64,000 nucleotides of DNA from PALSA-600 sp963789585 (GTDB taxonomy: Bacteria; Actinomycetota; Thermoleophilia; Gaiellales; Gaiellaceae), in assembly GCA_963789585.1 (NCBI GenBank), contig CAWBLB010000008.1, positions 62,001 through 126,000 on the forward strand. The letters are read 5' to 3'. The position numbers and the translations under genes are program-made. Shown here in pieces: positions 51,884 to 60,459 of the stretch. The notes under the pieces were generated by a model, which made no database searches, was not told where the DNA came from, and was given only the letters and a program-made list of their open reading frames with translations. Numbering within the stretch: the first letter of the stretch is position 1; each line of letters starts with the position of its first letter.

Positions 51884-52078
51884 CTCGGCGAGTCACATCG
51901 AGGGCTGCTCCAGCCGTGGTCGCGCGCCGCCCGGGAACGTTTTGCCCTCCCTACCACGCACGCCGTCGTCAACCTCGAGCGCGACTTCTCGGAGCCGCCC
52001 AAGGCCGCCGCACCCAGCCTCTGACCCGGCCTGCCACCGGGTGGTCCCGCGGGCCGAGACGTAGCCTACCGGGGCACG

Positions 52079-52876
52079 ATGCCCGTCACGACGACGCTCC
52101 GCGTCCTCGACGCCGTCGAGGAGCTGTACGCGTGCCGCGAGATCGGCTCGTGGCCGGTTACCGCGCTCGGGATCCTTCGCCGCCTGATTCCCTGCGACCT
52201 GGCGGCCTTCAACGACTTCGACCCGGCCGCCGGCCGGTACGTCGCGGCCGTCCTGCCGGAGATCGAGCTGCCTGACCGCTGGGACGAGCTCTGGCCGAAG
52301 CTCGGGCCCCAGAATCCCGCCTACCGCAGGCTCATCGAGGACGGCGACGTCGGCCCGATCCGCCTCTCGGACGAGATCTCGCAGGCGGAGCTGCGCGCGA
52401 CGGAGCTCCACCGGCTCCTCTATGCCCCGATCGGGGTGAACTACCAGCTCGCGACCGCGATCGAGGGGCCGGAACCGCAGGTTGTCGCCTTCTCGCTCTC
52501 GCGGGTCAGACGTGACTTCAACAGGCGAGAGCTGAATGTGCTGCGGCTCGTCCGGGCGCATCTGCGGGGCTCCTACGACAACGCCCGCGCCTTCTCGGGG
52601 ATCGCGCGGGACATCGACGCGGTCGCCGGGCTCGTCAGGGCTCGGGGTGCGAGCCGCGCGGCGGTTGACTCCCTCACCCGGCGCGAGGGCGCGGTTCTCG
52701 AGTTGATCGCACTCGGCTTGTCGAACACCCAGGCGTCTGCCGCCCTCGGCATCGGTCGTCGAACCGTCGAGAAGCACCTGGAGCGGATCTACGCAAAGCT
52801 CGGCGTCACGAACCGGCTCGCCGCCGTGGCCCGATATCGGGTCTTGCACGCCCGCATCACCGACGAACATTCGTAA
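52079..52876 (+). CDS. LuxR-type HTH regulator with a GAF/PAS-like sensor
   Basis: A 265-residue regulator. The N-terminal 170 residues have a sensor-like fold (LRRLIPCDLAAFNDFDPAAGRYV, PLGVNYQLATAI-like segment), and the C-terminal HTH is LuxR type (LTRREGAVLELIALGLSNTQAS, IGRRTVEKHLERIYAKLGVTNR). Its role and ligand are unknown. It is transcribed towards the large secreted protein gene, 46 bases away. Confidence 0.85.
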   Translation: MPVTTTLRVLDAVEELYACREIGSWPVTALGILRRLIPCDLAAFNDFDPAAGRYVAAVLPEIELPDRWDELWPKLGPQNPAYRRLIEDGDVGPIRLSDEISQAELRATELHRLLYAPIGVNYQLATAIEGPEPQVVAFSLSRVRRDFNRRELNVLRLVRAHLRGSYDNARAFSGIARDIDAVAGLVRARGASRAAVDSLTRREGAVLELIALGLSNTQASAALGIGRRTVEKHLERIYAKLGVTNRLAAVARYRVLHARITDEHS

Positions 52877-52922
52877 TCTTACGTATTGACGAGGTGTCGA
52901 GGTCTGACGAAACTGAGATGCG

Positions 52923-54602
52923 ATGGGTGGGGTGGTCAGACGGCGAATCCAACTCGCGGCCCTCGCAGCGTTCTCCGTCGTTGCTTCCGGCGCTGTCGAC
53001 GGCCAGGCGCAGGCCCGGCAGTCCGCGAAGCTCCCACCGGTTCCGGCGTGCTTCAGCCAGGGCACGGGGTACGGCAGCTGCAGCGGCATCGCGATCCCGG
53101 CGGGAGCTGCCGTGACCAGGATGACCGCGGAGAACCGGAAGGAGGAGTTCTACCTCCTCGGCCCCGCTCCGCTCCAGTCAACGAAGGCGGCGGCGTGCGG
53201 GGACGCGGGCTGCGTCTACCACCACCTCAACTGGGTGCTAGGCGTCGGCGCCGCCGCGGTGCGAGGCTGCGGGGTGAACCAGTCGGTCTGCGACGTGAAA
53301 GTCGCGCCCGGTTCCGGCTGGGTTCCGGTCTACGTCCGTCAGGACAACGACACGGCGATCCTCTACGCGATCTACAACACGGGAAAGAAGGGCCAGGCGG
53401 TCATCGACGGATACGTCAAGGACAAGCAGGGAAACGGTGTGGCGGGAGCGGCGATCGACGCGTACGGCGAGGGAAAGAGCCACGGCCAGAGCGGGCTCGC
53501 GGTCTCCGGGGACGGGGGCTTCTACAACATGGAGGTTCCCGCAGGGACCTACAAGCTCATCCCGTCCGGGGGCCTGGCGGGGAAGAAGAAGCCGACCTAC
53601 AAGCCCGACAGCGCCGAGGTGACCGTGAAGGCTGACGGTCACGCGAAGGCGAACTTCCAGGTCCAGGGCGGGCTCGACGTCCAGCTGACCTTGTCGAAGA
53701 CGTCCGCGACCGCCGACGGGTACACCGTCGTCACCGGCCTGATCTCGACCACGAAGTACGGAAAACCGGCGCCGAACGTCGCCGTCGAGCTTTGGCCGAA
53801 GCCCAGCGACACGCCGACGAAAGCCGTCTCGTCGGGGCCGTTTGCGACTGTCTGCGCCTCGAATTCGGGGTCGAGAATCTGGCCGGCCGGAACGCTCACC
53901 GCGCCGAACGGCGAGGACGTGAAGATTCAGACCGACGCGAACGGTCAGTACCACTTCTCGCTCACCGTGGGCACCGTTCCCGGCGCATTCAGCATCACCG
54001 CGTGGGCGCTCGACGCCTCCGGGACGCCGATCAGCGAGGACGTGACCGACGTATCGGACGAGGCGACGCTCACGCTCACCCCGCCCGGCCGCCTGACGAC
54101 CGCGCAGTTCCTCACCGAGCTGGGCTTCCTGAAGGGGGATGCTGCAAGTGCCCCGTTCAGCGCGACGACGAACGACGCCGCTGACATCGTGCAGACGCTG
54201 TCGCACATGAGCGACGCGACAGGCAAGCTCGGCGGCCTCGCCTACTCGCTCGTCTACGCGACCGCCGGCGGAACCGCTGTCCTGATCTACGGAGACGCGA
54301 ACCCGCCGCTGGTGAGCGAGACCGGCCGGGTGATCGCCGGCAAGGACACGCTCGTGATGGAGCCTTCCGAGTGGTCTGGCAGCCTCGCCAAGGTAGGTAA
54401 GGCCGTCGTTGGGGCCCCGACGGCTCTCAACGATGCGCTCAAGCAGGGCGCCCTCCAGAACCTGCCGTCGTTCGGGCAATGGATCTCGGGGGCAGCAGTC
54501 TCGAACTGGACGCTCGTCAAGAACCAGGCGGCGGTGACCACGTCGAGCTTCGAGTACCAGGGCTGGCCCTACCCGGCTGCACGACCCGGCGCCTGCAACT
54601 GA
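52923..54602 (+). CDS. Large secreted protein with carboxypeptidase-regulatory-like domains
   Basis: A 559-residue exported protein. It has an N-terminal membrane-like signal, a Cys-rich start (residues 40-120, with CSGIAIP, CGDAGCVYHH), and two beta-sandwich repeats of the CarboxypepD_reg type: GYVKDKQGNGVAGAAIDAYGEG and later GLISTTKYGKPAPNVAVELW. The C-terminal 180 residues have no known match. This design suggests a cell-surface or extracellular-matrix protein. It follows the LuxR-type gene and may be its target. Confidence 0.75.
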   Translation: MGGVVRRRIQLAALAAFSVVASGAVDGQAQARQSAKLPPVPACFSQGTGYGSCSGIAIPAGAAVTRMTAENRKEEFYLLGPAPLQSTKAAACGDAGCVYHHLNWVLGVGAAAVRGCGVNQSVCDVKVAPGSGWVPVYVRQDNDTAILYAIYNTGKKGQAVIDGYVKDKQGNGVAGAAIDAYGEGKSHGQSGLAVSGDGGFYNMEVPAGTYKLIPSGGLAGKKKPTYKPDSAEVTVKADGHAKANFQVQGGLDVQLTLSKTSATADGYTVVTGLISTTKYGKPAPNVAVELWPKPSDTPTKAVSSGPFATVCASNSGSRIWPAGTLTAPNGEDVKIQTDANGQYHFSLTVGTVPGAFSITAWALDASGTPISEDVTDVSDEATLTLTPPGRLTTAQFLTELGFLKGDAASAPFSATTNDAADIVQTLSHMSDATGKLGGLAYSLVYATAGGTAVLIYGDANPPLVSETGRVIAGKDTLVMEPSEWSGSLAKVGKAVVGAPTALNDALKQGALQNLPSFGQWISGAAVSNWTLVKNQAAVTTSSFEYQGWPYPAARPGACN

Positions 54603-54745
54603 TCCGGTCCTGAGGCGACGCCGTCGACCGGCGTTCGCGGTTCGCCACTCTGCGACGCCCTGATACGTGACCGCCGGCTCGACTCGAGGCCGAGCATCTG
54701 ACCTCGAGAGCTTCGAGGCCAGCATCACCAATCAAGCGTGGTCCC

Positions 54746-54860
54746 TCAGTGGTGCTCGCGCAGTCCTGCTTGGGTTCCGAGTATCAGGGCCGTATCGATG
54801 AGCGCGAGATGGGTGAAGGCTTGTGGGAAGTTGCCGAGTTGGCGCCGCAAACCGGGCCGC
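54746..54860 (-). pseudogene. C-terminal fragment of a GH15-type glycosidase
   Basis: The sequence RRQLGNFPQAFTHLALIDTA is the diagnostic end of GH15 glucoamylase/trehalase-like proteins. It is followed by a short tail and a stop at 54746-54748. All the rest of the roughly 600-residue enzyme is missing. It is next to the right end of the element, so it could be debris of an earlier rearrangement. Confidence 0.65.
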
Positions 54861-54940
54861 GTCGCCTGGGCGCGCCTCTCGGAGTGCATTCCCCAATCAA
54901 TGTCAAGCACCGCCGTGTTGTCCCGGCTGGCGAATTCTCG

Positions 54941-54964
54941 AGGACAGCACCGGGGACAGCACCG
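54941..54964. repeat. Right arm-type repeat pair
   Basis: Two direct GGACAGCACCG units, as at 46836-46860, 77 bases inside the tRNA-side end of the element and in the same orientation. Confidence 0.6.
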
Positions 54965-55040
54965 AGCGTGATTTCGCGGCATCCCCGTCACACCTGACCC
55001 ACGCAACCATGCGGGTTTGCGCGTATCGCCTACCTGTGAA

Positions 55041-55062
55041 ATGCGCCCGGCAGGAATCGAAC
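55041..55062. other. attR / attB core in the tRNA-Arg 3' end
   Basis: The 22-bp segment identical to 46784-46805. It covers the tRNA 3' half of the T arm and the acceptor stem, so integration restores the tRNA gene. Confidence 0.75.
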
Positions 55063-55114
55063 CTGCGACCTTTCGCTCCGGAGGCGAACGCTCTATCCCC
55101 TGAGCTACGGGCGC
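55042..55114 (-). tRNA. tRNA-Arg, anticodon CCG
   Basis: A complete cloverleaf of 73 nt: 7-bp acceptor (GCGCCCG with CGGGCGC), 4-bp D stem, 5-bp anticodon stem with loop CTCCGGA (anticodon CCG), variable AGGTC, T arm GCAGG-TTCGATT-CCTGC, and discriminator A. CCA is not encoded. It is the insertion site of the element on its left. Confidence 0.97.
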
Positions 55115-55125
55115 CGGAGAGGCAC

Positions 55126-55131
55126 TAGTGT
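55126..55131 (+). promoter_or_regulatory. -10 box of the dipeptide epimerase operon
   Basis: TAGTGT ends 7 nt before the GTG at 55139, which suggests a leaderless transcript starting between the tRNA gene and the epimerase gene. Confidence 0.45.
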
Positions 55132-55138
55132 AGCCCCG

Positions 55139-56131
55139 GTGGAGCTGAGTGCCCGAGCCGTCGAGCTTCCGCTCGCGCAGACCTTCGTGATCGCCCGCGA
55201 GACGCAGGACTCGGCCACCGTCGTGCAGGCCGAGGTGCGGCACGGCGACCTGGCCGGCTTCGGGGAGGCTGCGCCGATCGCGCGCTACTCCGAGTCGCCC
55301 GAGTCCGCGCTCGCCTGGCTCGAGCAGGTCGAGCTCGGGGACGACCCCTGGGCGCTCGACGAGATCGCCGCGGGCCTGCCGCCCGGTGAGCAGGCCGCGC
55401 GGGCTGCAGTCGACGCCGCGCTCCACGACCTGCAGGGGAAGCTCGCCGGGGTGCCCGTCCACAAGCTGCTCGGGCTGCGCCCGCAAGGCCCTCCGACCTC
55501 CTGGACGGTCTGGCTCGGTGACCCCGACGACATGGCCCGCCGTGCCGAGCAGGCGGAAGCACGCGGGTTTCGGCGGCTGAAGCTGAAGCTCGGGGGGCGC
55601 GACGGGCTCGACCTGGACCGGGTGCGTGCCGTCGGGTCGGTCACCGACCTGCCGCTCCAGGTCGACGTCAACGAGTACTGGTCACTCGACGAGGCTCTCG
55701 AGCTCCTGCCCCAGATGGAGATCCAGTACTGCGAGCAGCCGCTGCCGGCGCGCGATCCGGACGGACCCGAGCTGAAGCGCCGCTCGCCACTCCCGATCTA
55801 CGTCGACGAGGACTGCCACACACTTGCCGACATCGCTCCCTGCGCGGAGCGGGCCCACGGCGTCACGATCAAGCTCGCGAAATCGGGCGGCATCCGGGAG
55901 GCGGTGCGGATGGCGCACGCCGCCCGCGCGTTCGGACTTGGCGTCATGCTCGGCTGCATGGTCGAGTCCGGGCTCGGGATCGCCGCCGGAGCTCAGATCG
56001 CGAGCCTCTGCGACCACGTCGACCTCGACGGAAACCTGCTGATCGCGCGCGATCCGTGGCCCGGCGTCGAGTTCCGCGACGGCCTGCAGCTTCCCTCCGA
56101 ACGGCCCGGCCTCGGTGTCGAGCCCGCGTAG
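55139..56131 (+). CDS. Dipeptide epimerase / N-acetyl-D-glutamate racemase-like (DgcA-like)
   Basis: A 330-residue enolase-superfamily enzyme of the MLE subgroup. The catalytic Lys-x-Lys is LKLKLGG near residue 160. The metal ligands are Asp in VDVNEYW, Glu in QYCEQPL, and Asp in VDEDCH, and the second Lys is in IKLAKSGG. The family has L-Ala-D/L-Glu epimerases. In marine bacteria a similar gene next to a DUF1611 gene was described as N-acetyl-D-glutamate racemase (DgcA). The DUF1611 gene is right here, overlapping by 17 bases, so this is the better guess. Confidence 0.85.
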   Translation: MELSARAVELPLAQTFVIARETQDSATVVQAEVRHGDLAGFGEAAPIARYSESPESALAWLEQVELGDDPWALDEIAAGLPPGEQAARAAVDAALHDLQGKLAGVPVHKLLGLRPQGPPTSWTVWLGDPDDMARRAEQAEARGFRRLKLKLGGRDGLDLDRVRAVGSVTDLPLQVDVNEYWSLDEALELLPQMEIQYCEQPLPARDPDGPELKRRSPLPIYVDEDCHTLADIAPCAERAHGVTIKLAKSGGIREAVRMAHAARAFGLGVMLGCMVESGLGIAAGAQIASLCDHVDLDGNLLIARDPWPGVEFRDGLQLPSERPGLGVEPA

Positions 56132-57152
56132 ATTGCTCATCCTGGCCGAGGGTTACTCGGCCGACCCGCACTACGGCAAGACGGCGCGCGGGGTGATGCG
56201 CTACCGCCCGGAGGAGGTCGTGGCGCTGCTCGACTCGGAGCGGGCGGGCGAGACCCGGGACGGCTTCCCCGTCGTCGGCTCCGTCGCCGAGGCGCTCGCC
56301 CTTGGCCCGACGACGGCGCTGGTCGGAGTCGCGACCGCAGGCGGGCGCTTCCCGCCGGCCTGGCGGGCGCTGCTGCGGGCCTGCATCTCGCAGGGCCTCG
56401 ACATCGAGAGCGGGCTGCACGAGTTCATCTCCGACGACCCGGAGCTCCGCGAGCTGGCCGCGCGGCACGAGGTCGAGCTGCGCGACCTGCGCAAACCGCC
56501 GCCGGGGCTGAACGTCCCGACCGGCGCGAACCTCGCTCACGGGGCGAAGGTCGTGCTCACCGTCGGGTCCGACTGTGCGATCGGGAAGATGACTGTCTCG
56601 CTCGAGCTCGACGTCGAGACGAGGCGGCGGGGGGTCGCGAGCGTGTTCGTCCCGACCGGGCAGACCGGGATCGCGATCGCCGGCTGGGGGATCTCGGTCG
56701 ACGCCGTCGTCTCGGACTTCCTCGCAGGCGCGGCCGAGCGGCTCGTGCTCGAAGGGATCGAGCGTGGCGGCGCGCTGCTCTGGGTCGAGGGCCAGGGCTC
56801 GCTGCTTCACCCGGGCTACTCCGGCGTGACGCTCGGTCTGATCCACGGCAGCGCCCCGCACGCCCTCGTCCTCTGCCACCTGGCGGGCCAGGTGTCGGTC
56901 GACGACGACGACCGGTTCCCGATCCCGCCGCTTCGCGAGCTCGTCGAGCTGCACGAGCGGATGTCGCTGCTCGCCCGGCCCGCGAAGGTCGCCGCGATCG
57001 CGCTCAACACCCGAAACCTCGACGAGCAGTCCGCGCTCGCCGCGATCGCCGCCGCCACGGCGGAGACTGGTCTGCCGGCCGACGATCCGGTACGCTTCGG
57101 CGCCGCCGCGCTGGCCACGGCGGTACTGGACGGGGTAGCTCTGGAGCGTTAG
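56115..57152 (+). CDS. DUF1611 protein, D-glutamate N-acetyltransferase-like (DgcN-like)
   Basis: A 345-residue DUF1611 protein. The N-terminal part (LLILAEGYSADPHYGKTARG, and a Rossmann-type core) is followed by a P-loop domain with VGSDCAIGKMTVSLEL and later VEGQGSLLHPGYSGVTLGL. DUF1611 members next to a dipeptide-epimerase gene were described as D-glutamate N-acetyltransferases (DgcN). Overlap with the epimerase gene confirms an operon. Whether the substrate here is D-Glu or another amino acid is unknown. Confidence 0.82.
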   Translation: MSSPRRLLILAEGYSADPHYGKTARGVMRYRPEEVVALLDSERAGETRDGFPVVGSVAEALALGPTTALVGVATAGGRFPPAWRALLRACISQGLDIESGLHEFISDDPELRELAARHEVELRDLRKPPPGLNVPTGANLAHGAKVVLTVGSDCAIGKMTVSLELDVETRRRGVASVFVPTGQTGIAIAGWGISVDAVVSDFLAGAAERLVLEGIERGGALLWVEGQGSLLHPGYSGVTLGLIHGSAPHALVLCHLAGQVSVDDDDRFPIPPLRELVELHERMSLLARPAKVAAIALNTRNLDEQSALAAIAAATAETGLPADDPVRFGAAALATAVLDGVALER

Positions 57153-57167
57153 ACAGCTAGGAGAGCG

Positions 57168-58466
57168 ATGGGGAAGCTCGGCACGGCGTTGGCGTGCGTC
57201 GTCGCGGCGCTCGTCCCGGCGGGGGCGGCGTCGGCGAACCTCAGGGTCGGGATCAACGACGATGCCGGGTACGAGGCGTCGGTGCCGACGTTCTTCATGC
57301 CGACGATGGCGGCGGACGGACTGCAGGTGAACGCCCTCACGATCCGCTGGGACGACACGCAGCCGACCTCGATCGATCCGGAGCTTCAGGCCAGTATCGA
57401 GTCGGTGATCGCGAGCGCGGCCGGCGCGGGTGTCACGGTCGAGCTCGACCTGTATCCGCTCCACTCGCAGGCCTTCACCGGTGGAAGCCGCTGCCGCCCG
57501 TCGTCGAATCCACTCGCCTGCGGAGACACCGTCAGGATCGAGCAGTTCGCCGCCTGGACCGCGCTCGTCGCGGAGACGTTCCCGAGCGTGCACCAGTTCA
57601 TCGTCATGAACGAGTGCAACCAGCCTCTCTTCCTCAACCCGCAGTGGAACACCGCCGGTCAGAACCAGTCGGCTGCGATCTGCGGCCGCGCGCTCGCGGC
57701 GGCCTACGACGCGCTCAAGGGGGTCAGCAGCGCGAACTTCGTCTGGGGTGTGGGCCTCTCGCCGCGCGGTAACGACAGGCCGAACGCCGCCACCAACTCC
57801 TCCAGCTCGCCGGTGAGGTTCCTGGTCGCACTGGGAACCTGGTTCAAGTCGTTCGCGGCCAGGACCGGCCGCACGGCGCCGCTGATGGACGGCCTCGACT
57901 TCCATCCATACCCGGTGCCGCAGTCGCTCTCGTTCACGAAGGGATATCCCAACCCGAATGACGCGGCCGTCTCGAACCTGCCTCGGATCTACCAGGCGTT
58001 CTACGACGGATTCAACGGCTCGCCGCAGCGGACGATCGGTCAGCAGCGAGGGGGCAGGCTGCCCGTCAGCCTGAACGAGATGGGGATCCAGACCGACGCG
58101 ACGAGCCGGCCGGCGTACGCCGGGGTCGAGGTGAGCGCGAACGCGGCCGGCGGGATGGTCGGCGCGGACGCGACCGAGGCCTACCAGGCGGTCTACTACC
58201 GGCAGATGCTCGACCTGCTCGCCTGCGACCCGAACGTGCGGCTGATCGACATCTTCCATCTCGTCGACGAGCCGAACCTGACCGGGTGGCAGAGCGGCCT
58301 CTACTGGGCCGGCACGACCGGACCTGAGCCGAAGCAGTCGGCCCGAACCGTGCAGCAGTGGATCGCCTCGACCGGCGGTGCCTGCCGGGGCACCGTGAAG
58401 CCGTGGCGCCCGACGCCGGCCCTGACACCCCCGAAGTCGAAGAAGAAGAAACACGCGCACCCTTGA
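57168..58466 (+). CDS. Secreted (beta/alpha)8 glycosidase-like protein
   Basis: A 432-residue exported protein with a 23-residue signal peptide. It has the pattern of clan GH-A enzymes: the acid/base strand FIVMNECNQPLF with Asn-Glu, and the nucleophile strand PVSLNEMGIQT with a Glu. Other blocks are LDFHPYPVP and HLVDEPNLTGWQSGLYW. A Lys-rich C terminus follows. ATG with AGGAGA upstream, 16 bases after the DUF1611 stop. The substrate is unknown. Confidence 0.75.
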   Translation: MGKLGTALACVVAALVPAGAASANLRVGINDDAGYEASVPTFFMPTMAADGLQVNALTIRWDDTQPTSIDPELQASIESVIASAAGAGVTVELDLYPLHSQAFTGGSRCRPSSNPLACGDTVRIEQFAAWTALVAETFPSVHQFIVMNECNQPLFLNPQWNTAGQNQSAAICGRALAAAYDALKGVSSANFVWGVGLSPRGNDRPNAATNSSSSPVRFLVALGTWFKSFAARTGRTAPLMDGLDFHPYPVPQSLSFTKGYPNPNDAAVSNLPRIYQAFYDGFNGSPQRTIGQQRGGRLPVSLNEMGIQTDATSRPAYAGVEVSANAAGGMVGADATEAYQAVYYRQMLDLLACDPNVRLIDIFHLVDEPNLTGWQSGLYWAGTTGPEPKQSARTVQQWIASTGGACRGTVKPWRPTPALTPPKSKKKKHAHP

Positions 58467-58507
58467 CGGGCGAACACGTGTTCGCTAGTGTACCGAACAC
58501 GTGTTCG
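58463..58507 (+). promoter_or_regulatory. LexA-controlled promoter with two SOS boxes
   Basis: TTGACG (58463-58468), a 17-base gap, and TAGTGT (58486-58491) form a clear promoter. Two identical perfect palindromes, CGAACACGTGTTCG, lie at 58471-58484 (between -35 and -10) and 58494-58507 (over the start). They match the Gram-positive/actinobacterial LexA box, CGAAC-N4-GTTCG, exactly, so repression in the absence of DNA damage is expected. Confidence 0.85.
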
Positions 58508-58752
58508 TGAAGCTCCTGATCAGGATCGCCGCACTGGCCGCTCTCGCGCTCGTCGTCTGGAGCGTCGCCGCACGGCCTTCCGGGGCGCACGGCCCGAAGA
58601 CGCTCTACCGGGTGCAGCCCTACGACACGCTCTGGTCGATCGCCTCGACTCACTACGGCGGTGACCTGCGCGGGGCGATCTGGCAGATCGAGGCGTCGAA
58701 CCACCTGGCAGGCTCGGCGATCAGCCCCGGCGAGATGCTCGTCCTGCCTTAA
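58501..58752 (+). CDS. LysM-domain membrane protein, YneA/ChiZ-like SOS division inhibitor
   Basis: An 83-residue protein. Residues 4-25 form a membrane helix (LLIRIAALAALALVVWSV), and residues 37-83 a single LysM domain: YRVQPYDTLWSIASTHYGGD, then SNHLAG and SPGEMLVLP. This architecture is the same as Bacillus YneA and mycobacterial ChiZ, which stop division after DNA damage. The two LexA boxes support that role. lexA itself is not in the window. The GTG at 58501 lies within the second box; GTG 58507 is an alternative. Confidence 0.82.
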   Translation: MFVKLLIRIAALAALALVVWSVAARPSGAHGPKTLYRVQPYDTLWSIASTHYGGDLRGAIWQIEASNHLAGSAISPGEMLVLP

Positions 58753-58756
58753 AGAC

Positions 58757-60412
58757 GCCCTCACAAAATGAACCCTTGAGTCGCCCGGCCGCGCTGGGCG
58801 GCCCGATCCTGCGTCCTCGGTCGCCTCGATGGCGCTGCTATCGGGGCTCCCTGGGCGCGATTCAAGTGGTCGTCGCAACATTCGTGGTGGAGGTGGTGCG
58901 CGATGGGTGTGGGCGAGCGTTCAGGAGTCGATTCGTGCGAGCGGGGACAGATGTGGTCGCCGGGTCGGCCGACGGTGGCGCAACGGGAGGATCGGCAGCG
59001 GTTTTGGCGGGCGATAGCGGCTGGATCGTCGAGCGAGGAGGCGGGCGCGGTGGCGGGGGTGTCGCCGGCGTTGGCAGCCGGTGGTTCCGCGACGGTGGCG
59101 GGATGCCATAATCTCGTTGGTAGAGGCTGATCTGGGGCCGTTATCTCTTGTTGCTGAGCGGGAAGAGATCGCGATGCCTTCATGCCCAGGGTGTCGGCGT
59201 GCGCGAGATCGCTCGCCGGTTGAATCGGTCGGGCTCGACGATCTCGAGGGAGCTGCGCTCGCAACGCGTCCGACGCGAGGCCACGCGGTCGTTATCGCGC
59301 GGCGGCGGCGCGGTGGCATGCGGCAGGCGACGCGCGAACCGCCCGAAGGTCTCGAAGCTCGCTGCGAACGAGGCGCTGTGCGTGTACGCGCGGGAGCGGC
59401 TCGCCGGCACGATCGTGAGGCCCGACGGCGAGCCGGTGCCAGCGCCGGATCATGCGCTTTGTCGGGCGCACGGCTGGGTCGCCGTCGGGATCGGCGGTGG
59501 GCGAAGTCGTGGAGATCCGGAGCAGGTCTCGGACCGGAGTCCGCGATCGAGCTTCCGCCGATGATGACGCATGCGGCTCTCGCACGAGGCGATCTATCAG
59601 GCGCTCTACGTTCAGGGCCGAGGCACTCTCAGGCGTGAGCTCGTCGCCTGCCTCCGGTCCGAGACGCGCGCTCCGGACTCCGCGCGCTCGCACACAGGGG
59701 CGCGGCGAAGTCGTGAGCGCGGAGGTCATGATCAGCGAGCGGTCGGCCGAAGCTGCTGACCGGGCTTGCCCGGCCATTGTGCGGGCGATCTGATCCTGGG
59801 GCACGAAGCTCCGCGATCGGGACGCTCGTCGAGCGCACTACGAGGTTCACGAGCTGCTCGCACCTGCCCCGGATGCAAGGCCGCGCCGACCAGCCGAGCG
59901 AAAAGAACGGGCCGGCCTCTGACCGGACACGGAGCCGAGGCCGTCCGTGACGCGATCGCCGCGTCGACGCGATGCTACCGGCGAGCAGCTCGCGCCGCTC
60001 GCACCCTGGGCACGAGGGCACCGAGATGGCCCAACCCGCTCAGCAACGAGATCGACACCGGACTCCAGATCTACTTCTGCGACCCACAGACCCATGGCAG
60101 CGCGGCACCAACGCGAACACCACCGGGCTGCTCAACCGCCGGCGACTTCCCCCGCCACCGCGCACCGACCTCAGCTCGACGATCCACCGTATCCGCGAAG
60201 ACCTCTGCCGATCCTCCCGCCGCGCTGACACGGCCGACCCGGCGAACGACATCTGTCCCCGCATGGCACGAACTCGACTGCCGAAGAGCTCGATCGATAC
60301 CCATCGCCACCAAGTCAACAACAAATCGTTGCGACGACCGGTTGAACGCGGGCTGCGTCCTTGACTCGAACCGCCCATCGCACCCGTCGACGAAGCGTCA
60401 TTCTGTGAGAGC
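58757..60412. mobile_element. Decayed IS30-family insertion sequence
   Basis: Terminal inverted repeats GCCCTCACAAAATGA (58757-58771) and the complement of GCTCTCACAGAATGA (60398-60412) differ at two of 15 positions. Between them the transposase is recognisable in pieces in several frames. The element lies between the LysM gene and ribonuclease Z. It is inactive. Confidence 0.8.
58903..60340 (+). pseudogene. Fragmented IS30-type transposase
   Basis: Pieces recognisable in order: GRPTVAQREDRQRFWRAIA (about 58960), the HTH GVGVREIARRLNRSGSTISR (about 59200), LAANEALCVYARERLAGTI (about 59360), SHEAIYQALYVQGRGTLRRE (about 59590), and GLQIYFCDP near 60070. At least four frame changes and missing DDE-core pieces show it is dead. 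Confidence 0.8.
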
Positions 60413-60453
60413 TTCATAGGGCCCCTCGCGGGTTCGGCCCGCCGCGAAGCCTC

Positions 60454-60459
60454 TAGGAT
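60454..60459 (+). promoter_or_regulatory. -10 box before rnz
   Basis: TAGGAT ends 7 nt before the ATG at 60467, a leaderless arrangement just outside the right end of the IS30 remnant. Confidence 0.4.

Larger units (their letters stand above)
46784..55062. mobile_element. Integrative element at tRNA-Arg(CCG)
   Basis: Bounded by the 22-bp direct repeats at 46784-46805 and 55041-55062. It encodes a tyrosine integrase (48255-49301), a small HTH partner, two toxin-antitoxin-like pairs, a HTH-recombinase-domain protein and several secreted or regulatory proteins. Tandem arm-type repeats of the GGACAGCACCG type lie just inside each end. There are no conjugation or virion genes, so it is either a minimal mobilisable element or a relic. 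The extent to the right could be smaller if the last genes were there already. Confidence 0.65.

Noticed and set aside
55944..58460. An 838-codon open frame antisense to the DUF1611 and glycosidase genes
   Set aside because: Arg/Val/Asp-rich low-complexity composition without domains; the sense genes have clear motifs and ribosome binding sites.
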